Assembly: GCA_020854105.1 (NCBI GenBank)
Contig: JADZGB010000043.1
Span: 372,001-436,000 of the forward strand
Source: Burkholderiales bacterium
GTDB lineage: Bacteria; Pseudomonadota; Gammaproteobacteria; Burkholderiales; SHXO01
DNA length: 64,000 bases
Reading direction: 5' to 3'
Shown here: positions 37,106 to 46,042 of the stretch, piece by piece
Numbering within the stretch: position 1 is the stretch's first letter
Layout: the number at the start of each line of letters is the position of its first letter
The notes under the pieces: generated by a model
Databases searched by the model: none
What the model saw: the letters and a program-made list of their open reading frames with translations, nothing else
What the model was told of the DNA's origin: nothing
Translations under genes and position numbers: made by a program

Positions 37106-38674
37106 TCAGGATTCGGAGGCCGCTGCGCGCTCCTGCTGGATCAGCACGCGCCGCAGGATCTTCGCCGACGGGGACTTCGGGATGGCATCGACCACCGCGA
37201 TGCGGCGAATCTTCTTGTAGGGCGCGACGTGCCCGGCGACGAAGTCGAGGATGGACTGCGTGTCCGCCCGTGCCTTCAGCACGACGAAGGCCTTCGGCAC
37301 TTCGCCGGCTTCCTCGTCGGGACTGGGAATCACCGCCGCGTCCGCCACGGCGGGGTGGCGCAGCAGCACCGCCTCGAGCTCCGCGGGTGCGATCTGGTAG
37401 GCGTTGTACTTGATCAGTTCCTTGACCCGGTCGACGATGAAGAAGTCGCCGTCCTCGTCCACGCAGGCAATGTCGCCCGTACGCAGCCATCCGTCCACCA
37501 GCGTCTCGCGGGTCGCCTCCGGGCGTTCGAAATAGCCCTGCATCACGTTGGGACCGCGCATGAGCAGTTCACCGGGCTGCCCGATTCCGACGTCCTGGCC
37601 TGACTCCACGCTGACCAGGCGTGCCTGCATGCTCGGCCAGCAGCACCCCACCGAGCCGGTCTTGCGCGTCTCTTCCCCGGGTGGACGAGTGAGCGTCGCG
37701 CCGGCGAACTCGGTCATCCCGTATCCCTGCATGATCTGGCATCCGAGGCGCTGCGCGCACGCGTGCTCGACCTCGGCGCCCAGCGGCGCGGCACCGCACA
37801 TGATCTTCTCGAGGCTCGACAGATCGTACTGGTCGACCGCGGGATGCTTGGCCAGTGCCAGCACGATCGGCGGCACCAGCGGTGCAACCGTGACGCGATG
37901 CCGCTGTACGCATTCCAGGAACGGCAGCAGATCGAAGCGCTGCATGCTCACCAGCGTGGCGCCATGGCGCAGGCCGTCCAGCAGGATCAGCATCAGGCCG
38001 TAGATGTGGAAGAACGGCAGCACGGCGAGCAGGACGTCGCCCTCCTTGCGCGTCAGCATGACCTGCGCCTGCTGCAGTTGCGCGACCACGTTGTAGTCGC
38101 TGAGCATGACACCCTTGGGCACGCCGCTGGTACCGCTCGAATAGGGCAGCGCGGCCAGGTGCGTCCGCACGTCGCGCTCGACCTCGGGCAACTCGCCATC
38201 AGCGGTGAGCAGCGTCGCGAACTCGGTGGTGCCGGGTGCCGCACCGACCGAGATCACCTCGCGCACGGCCGTACCCTTGCACGCCTCCAGACAGCGCTCT
38301 ACCAGGGCTGGAACGGTCAGCAGGAACTGTGCACGCGTCTCCCGGAGCTGATGGGCGATCTCCTCGGCCGTGTACATCGGATTCATGGTGGTGGCCACGC
38401 CACCCAGCCGATTCACTGCGAGCAGGGCGACCCCGTACTCGGGCAGGTTCGGGCAGCAGAACGCGAACACGTCGCCGCAACGCAAGCCCGCCGCGTGCAG
38501 GCCGTTCGCCGCCCGCTCGACGTCGCACAGCATGCGCGCGTAGGTGATGCCCTGCCCCGAGGGCCCGTCCACGATGGCCAGACGCTCGCCGTAGCGCTCG
38601 AAGCGCTCCATGACCAGTTTCCAGACCGGAGTGTCCGGGATCTCGACGTCCCGAAATTGGCTGCGATGGATCAC
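37106..38674 (-). CDS. AMP-dependent acyl/aryl-CoA ligase (4-coumarate-CoA ligase-like)
   Basis: This 522-residue ANL-family enzyme activates a carboxylic acid with ATP and CoA. It has the P-loop LPYSSGTSGVPKGVML, the A5 motif GYGMTEFAGATL, the hinge/A8 region GWLRTGDIACVDEDG then VDRVKELIKYNAYQI, and the C-terminal Lys in IPKSPSAKILRR. The arrangement is closest to 4-coumarate-CoA ligases, but the substrate cannot be fixed. The start is a GTG at 38674 (VIHRSQFRDVEIPD fits family N-termini); an ATG at 38722 is the main alternative. Confidence 0.88.
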   Translation of the reverse strand: MIHRSQFRDVEIPDTPVWKLVMERFERYGERLAIVDGPSGQGITYARMLCDVERAANGLHAAGLRCGDVFAFCCPNLPEYGVALLAVNRLGGVATTMNPMYTAEEIAHQLRETRAQFLLTVPALVERCLEACKGTAVREVISVGAAPGTTEFATLLTADGELPEVERDVRTHLAALPYSSGTSGVPKGVMLSDYNVVAQLQQAQVMLTRKEGDVLLAVLPFFHIYGLMLILLDGLRHGATLVSMQRFDLLPFLECVQRHRVTVAPLVPPIVLALAKHPAVDQYDLSSLEKIMCGAAPLGAEVEHACAQRLGCQIMQGYGMTEFAGATLTRPPGEETRKTGSVGCCWPSMQARLVSVESGQDVGIGQPGELLMRGPNVMQGYFERPEATRETLVDGWLRTGDIACVDEDGDFFIVDRVKELIKYNAYQIAPAELEAVLLRHPAVADAAVIPSPDEEAGEVPKAFVVLKARADTQSILDFVAGHVAPYKKIRRIAVVDAIPKSPSAKILRRVLIQQERAAASES

Positions 38675-38681
38675 GGCTGCG

Positions 38682-38710
38682 TTGCCTGTAGGAAAAATCG
38701 CCTCTAGATT
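38682..38710 (+). promoter_or_regulatory. Putative promoter of the PAS/GGDEF-like gene
   Basis: TTGCCT (38682-38687) and TAGATT (38705-38710) are 17 bases apart on the plus strand. The start of transcription would be near 38717, about 60 bases before the ATG at 38778. Confidence 0.4.
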
Positions 38711-38777
38711 ACACTGCCACATCGTGTACCAGCGAAACGGCGGCAACTGGGCACCCGTGTTGCTGCATGTTGCTGCC

Positions 38778-40274
38778 ATGGCCCGCCTGCACAACCGGAT
38801 GCGCACCGTGACCGTGACCGAGTCCGTCCCTCGCCACCTGCTGGCTGCCGCCGCCTCCGCCCTGGGCCTGTGCGCCGCCTATGGATCGTTCGTGCCCGAG
38901 GCACACGCCGCCGCGGCGATCCGCGCGCCCGTGGAGAATTGTCCATCGCTGTCCGATCGCAGCGGTTCGCGCATCGTGTCGGGTCTCGACGGCACCGAGA
39001 TCAGCACCGGCGTCGGCCAGCACTGCCGTCATGCCGCGGACTCGGCGGCCTATCCTCCCGAGCCGTCGCGTCCGACGCGCCGTGCCGCATCCCGGGCGCC
39101 CCGCATCGACTCGGGACTGGCGCTGAATTCCATGGCGGTCGGTGAGCAGCGCGTTGCATTCGTGCCGGTCGCAACCGACAGCGTTGCCATGGCCGTGCAG
39201 TTCGAGCCCGAGAGCGCGGCTGCAACCCATGCGACCCGGCCGGTCTGGACCCGCGCGTTCGCCTGGCTGGTGGGGCTCGCCGCGCTTGTCTCGGTGCTGG
39301 TGGTGGGCCGGGAGCGCCTGGCCGCTGCCATGCAGCATCGCCCCCTCGCCCGCCACCGGCTGGACGGCCTGGGCCTCGCAGCTGCTGCGTGCGACGATGA
39401 TCAGCCGGGCGCCGGCGTTGCCGCGCTGCGGCTGGCGTTCGCCGGAATCGAGGATGCGACCGTCATCACGGACAGGTTCGGACGTATCGAACTGGCCAAC
39501 GATGCATTCGCCCGGCTGGCCGGGGCAACGCCGCAGGCCCTGCACGCAACGGATCTGTCGGCCATCGGGTGGATCGCGGACTCCCTGTCGACCGCGCCCG
39601 AGTGGCATCCGTGGCGCCGCGCGATGGATGCTTCTCGTCCATGGTCGATCGAAGCGCTCGATTTCGCTCCGACTGGTGGCCAGCTTGCACGCCTGGCCAT
39701 CCGGTGCGTGCCGATCGCCGCCGACGAGGATGGCATCGAGGGCTGCATCGTCACGTTCATCGACTGCACGGCAAGCCTGGCTGCATCGGAGCGCGAGCGC
39801 GCGGTGCAGGCCGAGCCGAGTGCCAGCCGCGACGCGCAGCACCGCGAGCGGCATGATCTGCTGACGGGCTGCCTGACGCGGCATGCCTACTTCGAACGCA
39901 TGACGCAGGCCCGGCTGGAGGCCCTGCGCAATCGCCGTCCGCTCAGCTGCATCGCACTGAGCGTGGATGCGATCGGCGAGATCCAGGCGCATCACGGTGA
40001 TGCCGTTGGCAGACGTCTGCTTCAGGGGATCGGCGAGACCCTGCGGGCGGCGACCCGCGGATCGGACATCATCGGCAGATGCGGCGACGACGAACTGACG
40101 CACCTGATCGAGCGCGCCGACCTGGCATTGGACGCAGCCAGAAAAGCGGCAAGGGCGCGCACTCCCCTGCTGGAAATGCCTGCCTCCGGTCCGGGCAGCG
40201 GCACGGCCAGTCGGACCGAAGCGGCCGCCGCCAGGGAAACGCCGGCCTGCGGTGCACCCCGCCCGGTGGTGTGA
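38778..40274 (+). CDS. Membrane protein with PAS domain and degenerate, internally deleted GGDEF domain
   Basis: The 498-residue protein has an N-terminal hydrophobic segment (about 20-45), a low-complexity extracytoplasmic part, a second TM helix near 155-175 (FAWLVGLAALVSVLVVG), then a PAS domain (GIEDATVITDRFGRIELAND) and a GGDEF-like domain starting HDLLTGCLTRHAYFERM. The active loop reads GRCGDDEL instead of GG(D/E)EF, and it runs straight into IERADLALDAARKAAR, which normally comes about 45 residues later. Part of the domain is therefore missing and cyclase activity is unlikely. The start may instead be 38799. Confidence 0.7.
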   Translation: MARLHNRMRTVTVTESVPRHLLAAAASALGLCAAYGSFVPEAHAAAAIRAPVENCPSLSDRSGSRIVSGLDGTEISTGVGQHCRHAADSAAYPPEPSRPTRRAASRAPRIDSGLALNSMAVGEQRVAFVPVATDSVAMAVQFEPESAAATHATRPVWTRAFAWLVGLAALVSVLVVGRERLAAAMQHRPLARHRLDGLGLAAAACDDDQPGAGVAALRLAFAGIEDATVITDRFGRIELANDAFARLAGATPQALHATDLSAIGWIADSLSTAPEWHPWRRAMDASRPWSIEALDFAPTGGQLARLAIRCVPIAADEDGIEGCIVTFIDCTASLAASERERAVQAEPSASRDAQHRERHDLLTGCLTRHAYFERMTQARLEALRNRRPLSCIALSVDAIGEIQAHHGDAVGRRLLQGIGETLRAATRGSDIIGRCGDDELTHLIERADLALDAARKAARARTPLLEMPASGPGSGTASRTEAAAARETPACGAPRPVV

Positions 40275-40319
40275 GCCGGGATCAGCCGCTGCCGTCGCGG
40301 CGGCTTCAGTTCGTACCGC

Positions 40320-41030
40320 TCACGTGAAGCCGCGTCCTTCGCCGGCTTCCTCGTAGGTCACGCCATCGCGGATGTGGTAGATGCGCTTGAAGGTCGGGAT
40401 GATCTTCTCGTCGTGCGTGACCACGATGATGGCGGCCTCGAAGCGCCTGGCCATGTCGTTCAGGATGCCGATCACGGTCAGCGCGCGCTGCGAGTCCAGC
40501 GGCGCGGTCGGCTCGTCGGCCAGAATCACCGGTGGCCGGTTGACCAGGCCCCGGGCGATCGCCACCCGCTGCTGTTCGCCGCCCGACAGTTGTGCGGGCA
40601 GCGCGTGCGCGCGGTGCTGCACGTCCAGCGCGGTCAGCAGATCCAGCGCACGCTGGCGCGCCTCCTCGTTGGGCACGCCGGCCAGCATCGGCAGCAGCGC
40701 CACGTTGTCGGTCGCATCCAGGAACGGGATCAGGTAAGGCGCCTGGAACACGAAACCGATCTTGTCGCGACGCAAGGCACGCAGGTCGCGCACCTTCCAG
40801 CCATCGTCGTAGATCACCGTGTTATCCAGGATCATGCGTCCGGACGTAGGGTCGATCACCGCCCCCAGGCACTTGAGCAGGGTGCTCTTGCCGGAACCGG
40901 ACGGGCCGATCAGGCCGACCACTTCACCCGGCGCCACGTGCATGTTCACGTCCTTCAGCGCGAGAACGGCGGTGTCGCCTTCACCGAAGCGCTTGCTCAG
41001 CCTCTCGATGCGGATGCCCTTCGCGCTCAT
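40320..41030 (-). CDS. ABC transporter ATP-binding protein (DevA/MacB type)
   Basis: The 236-residue ATPase has Walker [10 protein letters not shown], the Q-loop ([12 protein letters not shown]), signature LSGGEQQR and Walker [15 protein letters not shown]. It belongs to the MacB/LolD/DevA group that powers FtsX-like permeases. The start 4 bases after the permease gene and the upstream HlyD-like adaptor make a DevBCA-type export system. Confidence 0.92.
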   Translation of the reverse strand: MSAKGIRIERLSKRFGEGDTAVLALKDVNMHVAPGEVVGLIGPSGSGKSTLLKCLGAVIDPTSGRMILDNTVIYDDGWKVRDLRALRRDKIGFVFQAPYLIPFLDATDNVALLPMLAGVPNEEARQRALDLLTALDVQHRAHALPAQLSGGEQQRVAIARGLVNRPPVILADEPTAPLDSQRALTVIGILNDMARRFEAAIIVVTHDEKIIPTFKRIYHIRDGVTYEEAGEGRGFT

Positions 41031-41034
41031 GTTC

Positions 41035-42234
41035 CTATCCGATGGCCTGGGCCGGATCGACCCGCAGCGCCATGCGAATGGAGACGACGCTGGACAATAC
41101 GCAGATCGCAAGCACCGCGCCGAAGCCCAGGAGCGAGTCGATCGGCACCAGCAGCACGTACTTGGGGAACAGGGGCGCAGCGAACGTGGCGCTGATCTTG
41201 CCGACGACGAAGCCGATCACGCCCAGCACCAGCGACTGCTGCAGGATCATCCACGCGATGGTGCGGTTGCGCGTGCCGATGAGCTTGAGCACGGCGATTT
41301 CCCTGATCTTGTCCATGGTCAGCGTGTAGATGATGAAGGCCACGATGGCCGCGCTGACCAGCGCCAGGATCACGAGGAACATGCCGATCTGCCGGGCTGA
41401 AGTGGCGATCAGCTTGCCGATCAGGATGCCTTCCATCTGCGTGCGGTCGTACACCGTGAGCCGCTTCCAGCGACGAATCGGCTCGGCCACTTCCTGCGAG
41501 GTGAACCCCGGCAGGATGCGCACCAGCACGGCATTGACGTAGCTGTTTCCGGTCTGCGACGCGATCACCGCGTCGAGCAGGCCGGGCACTTCCGGGCGGT
41601 TGAAGGCCGGGTTGGCCTCGGTGCGGCGACGCTGCATCAGGATGGCGTCGTTGTCCTTGAGAAACTGGGCCTCCTGTGCATCCTTGAGCGGGATGAAGAC
41701 CATCGGATCGCCGTTGGACGAGACCATGCGGCGCGTCAGTCCGACCACGGTGTAGTGGCTGCGGCGGATCTTCAGGACGTCGCCGAGCCGGGCACCGGCT
41801 GCCAGATCGGCGACCGCCTCGTAATGACCGCGGGTGATCTGGCGCCCGGCAACGAGCTGCGGCGGCCAGCCCGGCGCGCCCGGTTCACCGGCGACGATGC
41901 CCACCACCATCGCCCTCACGTCCTGGTCGCCCTTGCCGACCTGCATCGTCAGGTAGGTAGCGTTGGCCGCCTGGGCGACGCCGGGCATCACGCGAATGCT
42001 GCGCCACAGATCGTCGGGGACGCTGGACGACTCGGCGTAGGGGCCCAGAGTGTCCTTCTGCACCACCCACAGGTCGGCACCGCTGCTGTCCAGCAGCACC
42101 GTGGCGTCGTCGACCATGCCGCGGTACACGCCCGCCATCGTCAGCGTGACGCCGATCAGCAAGCCCAGGCCGATACCGGTGAAGACGAACTTGCCCCAGG
42201 CGTGCATGATGTCGCGCCCGGCCAGGCTGATCAT
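41035..42234 (-). CDS. FtsX-like ABC permease (DevC type)
   Basis: The 399-residue membrane protein has one N-terminal TM helix (FVFTGIGLGLLIGVTLTMAG), a large extracytoplasmic domain and three C-terminal TM helices, the MacB/FtsX layout. The cytoplasmic coupling segment IREIAVLKLIGTRNRTI is present. It overlaps the adaptor gene by ATGA. The transported compound is unknown. Confidence 0.9.
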   Translation of the reverse strand: MISLAGRDIMHAWGKFVFTGIGLGLLIGVTLTMAGVYRGMVDDATVLLDSSGADLWVVQKDTLGPYAESSSVPDDLWRSIRVMPGVAQAANATYLTMQVGKGDQDVRAMVVGIVAGEPGAPGWPPQLVAGRQITRGHYEAVADLAAGARLGDVLKIRRSHYTVVGLTRRMVSSNGDPMVFIPLKDAQEAQFLKDNDAILMQRRRTEANPAFNRPEVPGLLDAVIASQTGNSYVNAVLVRILPGFTSQEVAEPIRRWKRLTVYDRTQMEGILIGKLIATSARQIGMFLVILALVSAAIVAFIIYTLTMDKIREIAVLKLIGTRNRTIAWMILQQSLVLGVIGFVVGKISATFAAPLFPKYVLLVPIDSLLGFGAVLAICVLSSVVSIRMALRVDPAQAIG

Positions 42235-43382
42235 GGCGACACTCCGGGCAGGCGCTCGACCACGCGGATGCGGCTGCGTGCGGTGAGCGCCTTTTCGCTG
42301 TAGACGACCAGACGGTCACCGGAGGCGAGGCCCTTATGAACCTGCACATTGCCATCGAGATCGGAGCGGCCGAGCGAGACCGGTGCGAACGCGAGATTGC
42401 CCTCGTCGAGGATCCACACGCCGCGCTGGCCACCCACCGTGCGAATGGCCGCATTGGGAATCATCGGTGCGGCGGGCAGTTCAGGCAGCTGCACCGTGAC
42501 TTCGGCCAGCTCTCCCACCGGCGGCAGCGGGACGAGCAGCGTGTCGGCAACGATCTTCGCCAACGTCTCCTCGGTGATCGCGTCGGCCTGCGGCTCGACC
42601 CGCAGCACGCGCCCGGGCAGGCTCTGACCCTGGCGTGAGCGCAGCACGATGCTGGCAGGCAGGCCGGCGGCCAGTCCCTCGGCGCTGATCTGATCGAAGC
42701 GGGCATCGACCCACAGGCTGGCGGGATCGATGATCTCGACCACCGCCTGGCCTGCCACCACCGTGGTACCGGGATCTGCATTGCGTGCGGTCACCAGGCC
42801 GGCAACGGGTGCCACCAGCCTGAGATTGCCGCGTTGCGCGCGCAGCGCATCGAGTCCCGCGCGTAGGCCGCGCGCGTCCTCGCGCGCGGCCCCCAGCGCG
42901 GCGTCTGCCACTGCCAGCTCCTGCCGCTTGCTGGCGGCGTTCTCCTCGGTCGTGCTGCGCACGGCGAGCAGCTGATCGTAGCGCTTCGCCTGTGCATGTG
43001 CGAAAGCCTGTCTGGCTTCCGCCTGCCTCAAGGCGGCATCGGCACTTCTGATGGCGGCCTGCTGTGCACTGATGCGATCGTCCAGGTCCACCGGATCCAT
43101 TTCGCCCAGCACCTGGTCCGCCTGGACCGCATCGCCTGCATGCACGTCCAGCCGGCTGACTCTCCCGGCATAGGTCGGACCGATCTTGTACGTGTAACGC
43201 GCCTGCACGGTGCCGATGCCGAACAGTGCCGGCGCCATGGCGCGCGGCTGGGCGGTGGCCACCGTCACCGCAACCGGCGCCAGCGGGCCGGAACGCAGGG
43301 CGACATAGACGAACAGCACCAGGAGTGGCGCAATCACGGCAATCAGCGCAAGCGTGCGGCGCTGCACGCGCGGAAGTTTCAT
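42231..43382 (-). CDS. HlyD-family periplasmic adaptor (DevB type)
   Basis: This 383-residue membrane-fusion protein has an N-terminal TM anchor (residues about 10-28), a lipoyl/barrel half (YTYKIGPTYAGRVSRLDVHAG), a coiled-coil hairpin (about residues 95-190, Ala/Arg/Gln-rich) and the returning barrel (LRLVAPVAGLVTARN). The ATG at 43382 has GGGAG upstream and overlaps the TetR stop. Confidence 0.92.
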   Translation of the reverse strand: MKLPRVQRRTLALIAVIAPLLVLFVYVALRSGPLAPVAVTVATAQPRAMAPALFGIGTVQARYTYKIGPTYAGRVSRLDVHAGDAVQADQVLGEMDPVDLDDRISAQQAAIRSADAALRQAEARQAFAHAQAKRYDQLLAVRSTTEENAASKRQELAVADAALGAAREDARGLRAGLDALRAQRGNLRLVAPVAGLVTARNADPGTTVVAGQAVVEIIDPASLWVDARFDQISAEGLAAGLPASIVLRSRQGQSLPGRVLRVEPQADAITEETLAKIVADTLLVPLPPVGELAEVTVQLPELPAAPMIPNAAIRTVGGQRGVWILDEGNLAFAPVSLGRSDLDGNVQVHKGLASGDRLVVYSEKALTARSRIRVVERLPGVSP

Positions 43383-43987
43383 CGGACACTCCCTATGCCG
43401 CGGCGATAGATGCGGAACACACCCGGCGCGTCGCGGCGCATGCGTGCCACATCGCCGGCAAGCAGGGATTGCATCACCAGCCCCTGGATGGTGCCGACGA
43501 ACAGGACTGCGGCGGCGTCCACGTCGAGGTTCGCGTCCAGTTCGCCCTGCGCCTTGCCGGCGTCTAGCAGGCGCCGCAGTCGCTCGCCATAGCGGTAAAT
43601 GAGGGTCTGCACCATCCGCTTGGGCATGCTCTCTCCTGACCGCTGCAATTCGCCGAACAGCATCCTCGGCACACCCGGATGGTGGGAGACGAAATCGATG
43701 TGCGCCATGAAGATCGCCTCGAGAGCCGATAGCGGGGACGCGGCGCCTTGTGCGGCGTTGTCCACCCGAGCGAGCAGGCATTCCGCGACCCAGGACATCA
43801 CTGCCTGCACGATGGCGTCCTTGGTCGGGAAATGCCGGAACAGCGCGCCCTGGGTCAGCCCCATGCGCCGTGCGATGGCCGTGGTCGTGATGTCGCTTGG
43901 ATTTCGCTCGGCGGCCAGTTCGACCATCGCTTCCACCGTGGCTGCACGACGCTCATCCGCGGGGAGGTGCTTCGCATGTCCGCTCAT
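43379..43987 (-). CDS. TetR-family regulator of the HlyD/ABC exporter
   Basis: The 202-residue protein has the TetR HTH near residues 20-60 (TTTAIARRMGLTQGALFRHFPTKDAI) and a ligand-binding C-terminal domain. It is the first gene of a four-gene operon and overlaps the adaptor gene by ATGA. A perfect inverted repeat just upstream of the start is its likely operator, so it should repress its own operon until a ligand binds. Confidence 0.92.
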   Translation of the reverse strand: MSGHAKHLPADERRAATVEAMVELAAERNPSDITTTAIARRMGLTQGALFRHFPTKDAIVQAVMSWVAECLLARVDNAAQGAASPLSALEAIFMAHIDFVSHHPGVPRMLFGELQRSGESMPKRMVQTLIYRYGERLRRLLDAGKAQGELDANLDVDAAAVLFVGTIQGLVMQSLLAGDVARMRRDAPGVFRIYRRGIGSVR

Positions 43988-44005
43988 TGGCTGGTACGCA
44001 AAAGG

Positions 44006-44029
44006 AAGTTAGTAATTTATTACTATCTT
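44006..44029. promoter_or_regulatory. TetR operator
   Basis: The core is TAGTAAT-AA-ATTACTA on the minus strand, a perfect 7-bp inverted repeat with a 2-base centre. It extends to AAG and CTT on the outside. It lies 19-42 bases upstream of the TetR start codon and overlaps the proposed -10 box. Confidence 0.85.
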
Positions 44030-44052
44030 ACCACTGGGCAGCGCCCCTGCAA
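44025..44052 (-). promoter_or_regulatory. Putative promoter of the TetR operon
   Basis: TTGCAG (44052-44047) and TAAGAT (44030-44025) are 16 bases apart on the minus strand. The -10 overlaps the outer arm of the palindromic operator, so bound TetR would block it. Confidence 0.5.
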
Positions 44053-44073
44053 CAGCTTGTCCAATCGAATTCC

Positions 44074-44286
44074 CTATGGGCGCGACGGACGCGCCGATGG
44101 CTGCGCCGGGACGCCGAAAACCCGCTGGCCGGTGGGGATGCCGGCGTCGTCATGATCCACGCTCAGGACAATCAGCCAGATGCAACCTGCGAGCGAGGTC
44201 GCGAACACGGCGATGCCAAGCCAGACGACCGGCTGCGAATACCAGGATCCGCGCCGCGGCTGATCACCGCGCGGTTGAGTTTCCAC
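44074..44286 (-). CDS. Small single-TM protein after ccoP, FixH-like N-terminus
   Basis: A 70-residue protein starting at a GTG inside the 3' end of ccoP (overlap 23 bases). Residues about 14-40 read SWYSQPVVWLGIAVFATSLA and continue as one TM helix, which resembles the N-terminal segment of FixH/CcoH proteins that assist cbb3 oxidase. The periplasmic domain of FixH (about 100 residues) is absent; only VFGVPAQ and a short polar tail follow. It may be a small oxidase-associated subunit. The assignment is based on position and the TM pattern. Confidence 0.55.
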   Translation of the reverse strand: METQPRGDQPRRGSWYSQPVVWLGIAVFATSLAGCIWLIVLSVDHDDAGIPTGQRVFGVPAQPSARPSRP

Positions 44287-45175
44287 GAGCCGACAGATGG
44301 TGAACGTAGCCGGCCAGGAGATGGATGTCGCCGTCGGACAGGCGCGCACCCAGCGCCGGCATGTGACCCTGGCGGCCATCGCGAATCGATGTTTCAACCG
44401 CCTCCTGCGTGCCGCCGTACAGCCAGATGGCGTCGGTCAAGTTCGGCCCACCGAGTTGCGCGATGCCCTTGCCCTCCGGTCCATGACACGCAGTGCAGAT
44501 CGCCTTGAAGATCGGCTCACCGGCTGCCGCGGAATCCGCCTCGTATGTTTGCCCGGACAGGCTCAGCACGTACTGGACGAGGCCCTTCACGGTCTGCTCG
44601 CCGAGCGAGTTCCACGGCGGCATCACGCCCGAACGCCCGTCACGGATCGACGTCGTGATGTCCTGCGCGGCACCTCCATGGAGCCAGTCGCCATCGGTCA
44701 GGTTGGGCACGCCGAGACGCGGATTGCCCAGACCGGCCCGCCCGTGGCAGCCCGCACAGTTGTCGACGAACAGGCGCTCGCCGAGCCGCCGGGCCTGTGC
44801 ATCGCCGGCGAGCGCCTCGACATCCATCGCAGCAGTGCGATGCAGTACCGGATCGAGCTTCGCGGCATTGGCGGCAGTGGCGGCGGCGAGCTCCTTTCCG
44901 GACGTCCAGTCGAGCGTACCCGGGTGGTTGCCGAAACCCGGATACAGGACGAGGTAGCCGAATGCCATGATGTACATCGCGAGCGAGGCCACGATCCACC
45001 AGCGCGGCAGGCGGTGCATGCCTTCCCGCAGCGTGCCATCGGCCCAGACGTGGCCGGTAGTGCCGTCGGGCAGCGTCGGCACCCTGGCGCGCGGCGCCCA
45101 GACGAAGAGGCAGAACGTCACGCCGAGATTGAAGACCACCAGCCCGATGACCCACCACGACCAGCCGCTGCTCAT
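44264..45175 (-). CDS. ccoP: cbb3-type cytochrome oxidase diheme subunit III
   Basis: CcoP carries electrons to the CcoN/CcoO core. The 303-residue protein has an N-terminal TM helix, a second TM near residues 60-80 (WWIVASLAMYIMAFGYLVL), and two c-type haem motifs CAGCH and CTACH, each followed by a Met ligand region (GVMPPW and GHMPALG). It overlaps ccoQ by ATGA. Confidence 0.95.
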   Translation of the reverse strand: MSSGWSWWVIGLVVFNLGVTFCLFVWAPRARVPTLPDGTTGHVWADGTLREGMHRLPRWWIVASLAMYIMAFGYLVLYPGFGNHPGTLDWTSGKELAAATAANAAKLDPVLHRTAAMDVEALAGDAQARRLGERLFVDNCAGCHGRAGLGNPRLGVPNLTDGDWLHGGAAQDITTSIRDGRSGVMPPWNSLGEQTVKGLVQYVLSLSGQTYEADSAAAGEPIFKAICTACHGPEGKGIAQLGGPNLTDAIWLYGGTQEAVETSIRDGRQGHMPALGARLSDGDIHLLAGYVHHLSARGNSTAR

Positions 45176-45372
45176 CGATCCGTCTCCTGCTCGCCGCCGG
45201 CCGACGGGATCGAACCATCCTCCAGTGCGATGCGGTCCTCCATCGGCATGCGCGCCAGCCAGCCGAACGTGCGCTGGTGATACGGCAGCCAGGCCCATAC
45301 CCAGATGCCGATGAACGCCGTCATCATCAGCACGATCAGGACACCGACGGCATGACCCCAGAGCGGATTCAT
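45172..45372 (-). CDS. ccoQ: cbb3-type cytochrome oxidase subunit CcoQ
   Basis: The 66-residue protein has one TM helix (AVGVLIVLMMTAFIGIWVWA) and a short polar tail; CcoQ stabilises the CcoP interaction. It overlaps both ccoO and ccoP by ATGA, fixing it in the ccoNOQP order. Confidence 0.88.
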   Translation of the reverse strand: MNPLWGHAVGVLIVLMMTAFIGIWVWAWLPYHQRTFGWLARMPMEDRIALEDGSIPSAGGEQETDR

Positions 45373-46034
45373 GGAGAAGTCCCCGCGATCGTCGGCGACG
45401 CCGCAGCAGCCGTGCGGGCGGGCTCCGACTCCCTGGCGACGCCGAGGCCCTGCAGGTAGGCGACCAGGGCATCCAGCTCGGTGCTGCCGTCGACCGCTCC
45501 GGCGGCACCCGCGATATCGGCGTCCGTATACGGGTCACCGAGCATGCGCAGCGTGCGCATCCGCGCCGCGATGTCGGTGCCGTCGACCCTGGTCGTGGCC
45601 AGCCACGGATACGCAGGCATGTTCGACTCCGGCACGACGGTACGCGGATCCATCAGGTGCACGCGCTGCCACGCGTCGGAATACTTGCCGCCCACACGTG
45701 CCAGATCCGGCCCGGTGCGCTTCGAGCCCCACTGGAACGGCCGGTCGTAGACGGATTCCCCGGCCGTGGAGAAGGCACCGTAGCGTTGGGTCTCGAAGCG
45801 CAGCGCGCGGATCATCTGCGAATGGCAGAGATAGCAGCCCTCGCGCACGTAGATGTCACGCCCGGCCAGCCGCAACGGATCGTAGGGTTTGCCGCCCGCG
45901 GTCGACTTGACCCGGTTGGCCTCCACGAACGTCGGCAGGATCTCGGCGAGACCACCCAGGGAGACCATGACGGCCGTCAGAATGCCCAGCGTCCACGCGT
46001 GCTTCTCGATGAATTCGAAGTGCCGATAGGCCAT
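45369..46034 (-). CDS. ccoO: cbb3-type cytochrome oxidase monoheme subunit II
   Basis: The 221-residue protein has an N-terminal TM helix (LGILTAVMVSLGGLAEILP) and one c-type haem motif CYLCH, in the family context REGCYLCHSQMIR. The Met-ligand region is PESNMPAYPWL. It starts 8 bases after ccoN. Confidence 0.95.
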   Translation of the reverse strand: MAYRHFEFIEKHAWTLGILTAVMVSLGGLAEILPTFVEANRVKSTAGGKPYDPLRLAGRDIYVREGCYLCHSQMIRALRFETQRYGAFSTAGESVYDRPFQWGSKRTGPDLARVGGKYSDAWQRVHLMDPRTVVPESNMPAYPWLATTRVDGTDIAARMRTLRMLGDPYTDADIAGAAGAVDGSTELDALVAYLQGLGVARESEPARTAAAASPTIAGTSP

Positions 46035-46042
46035 GGCGTTTC

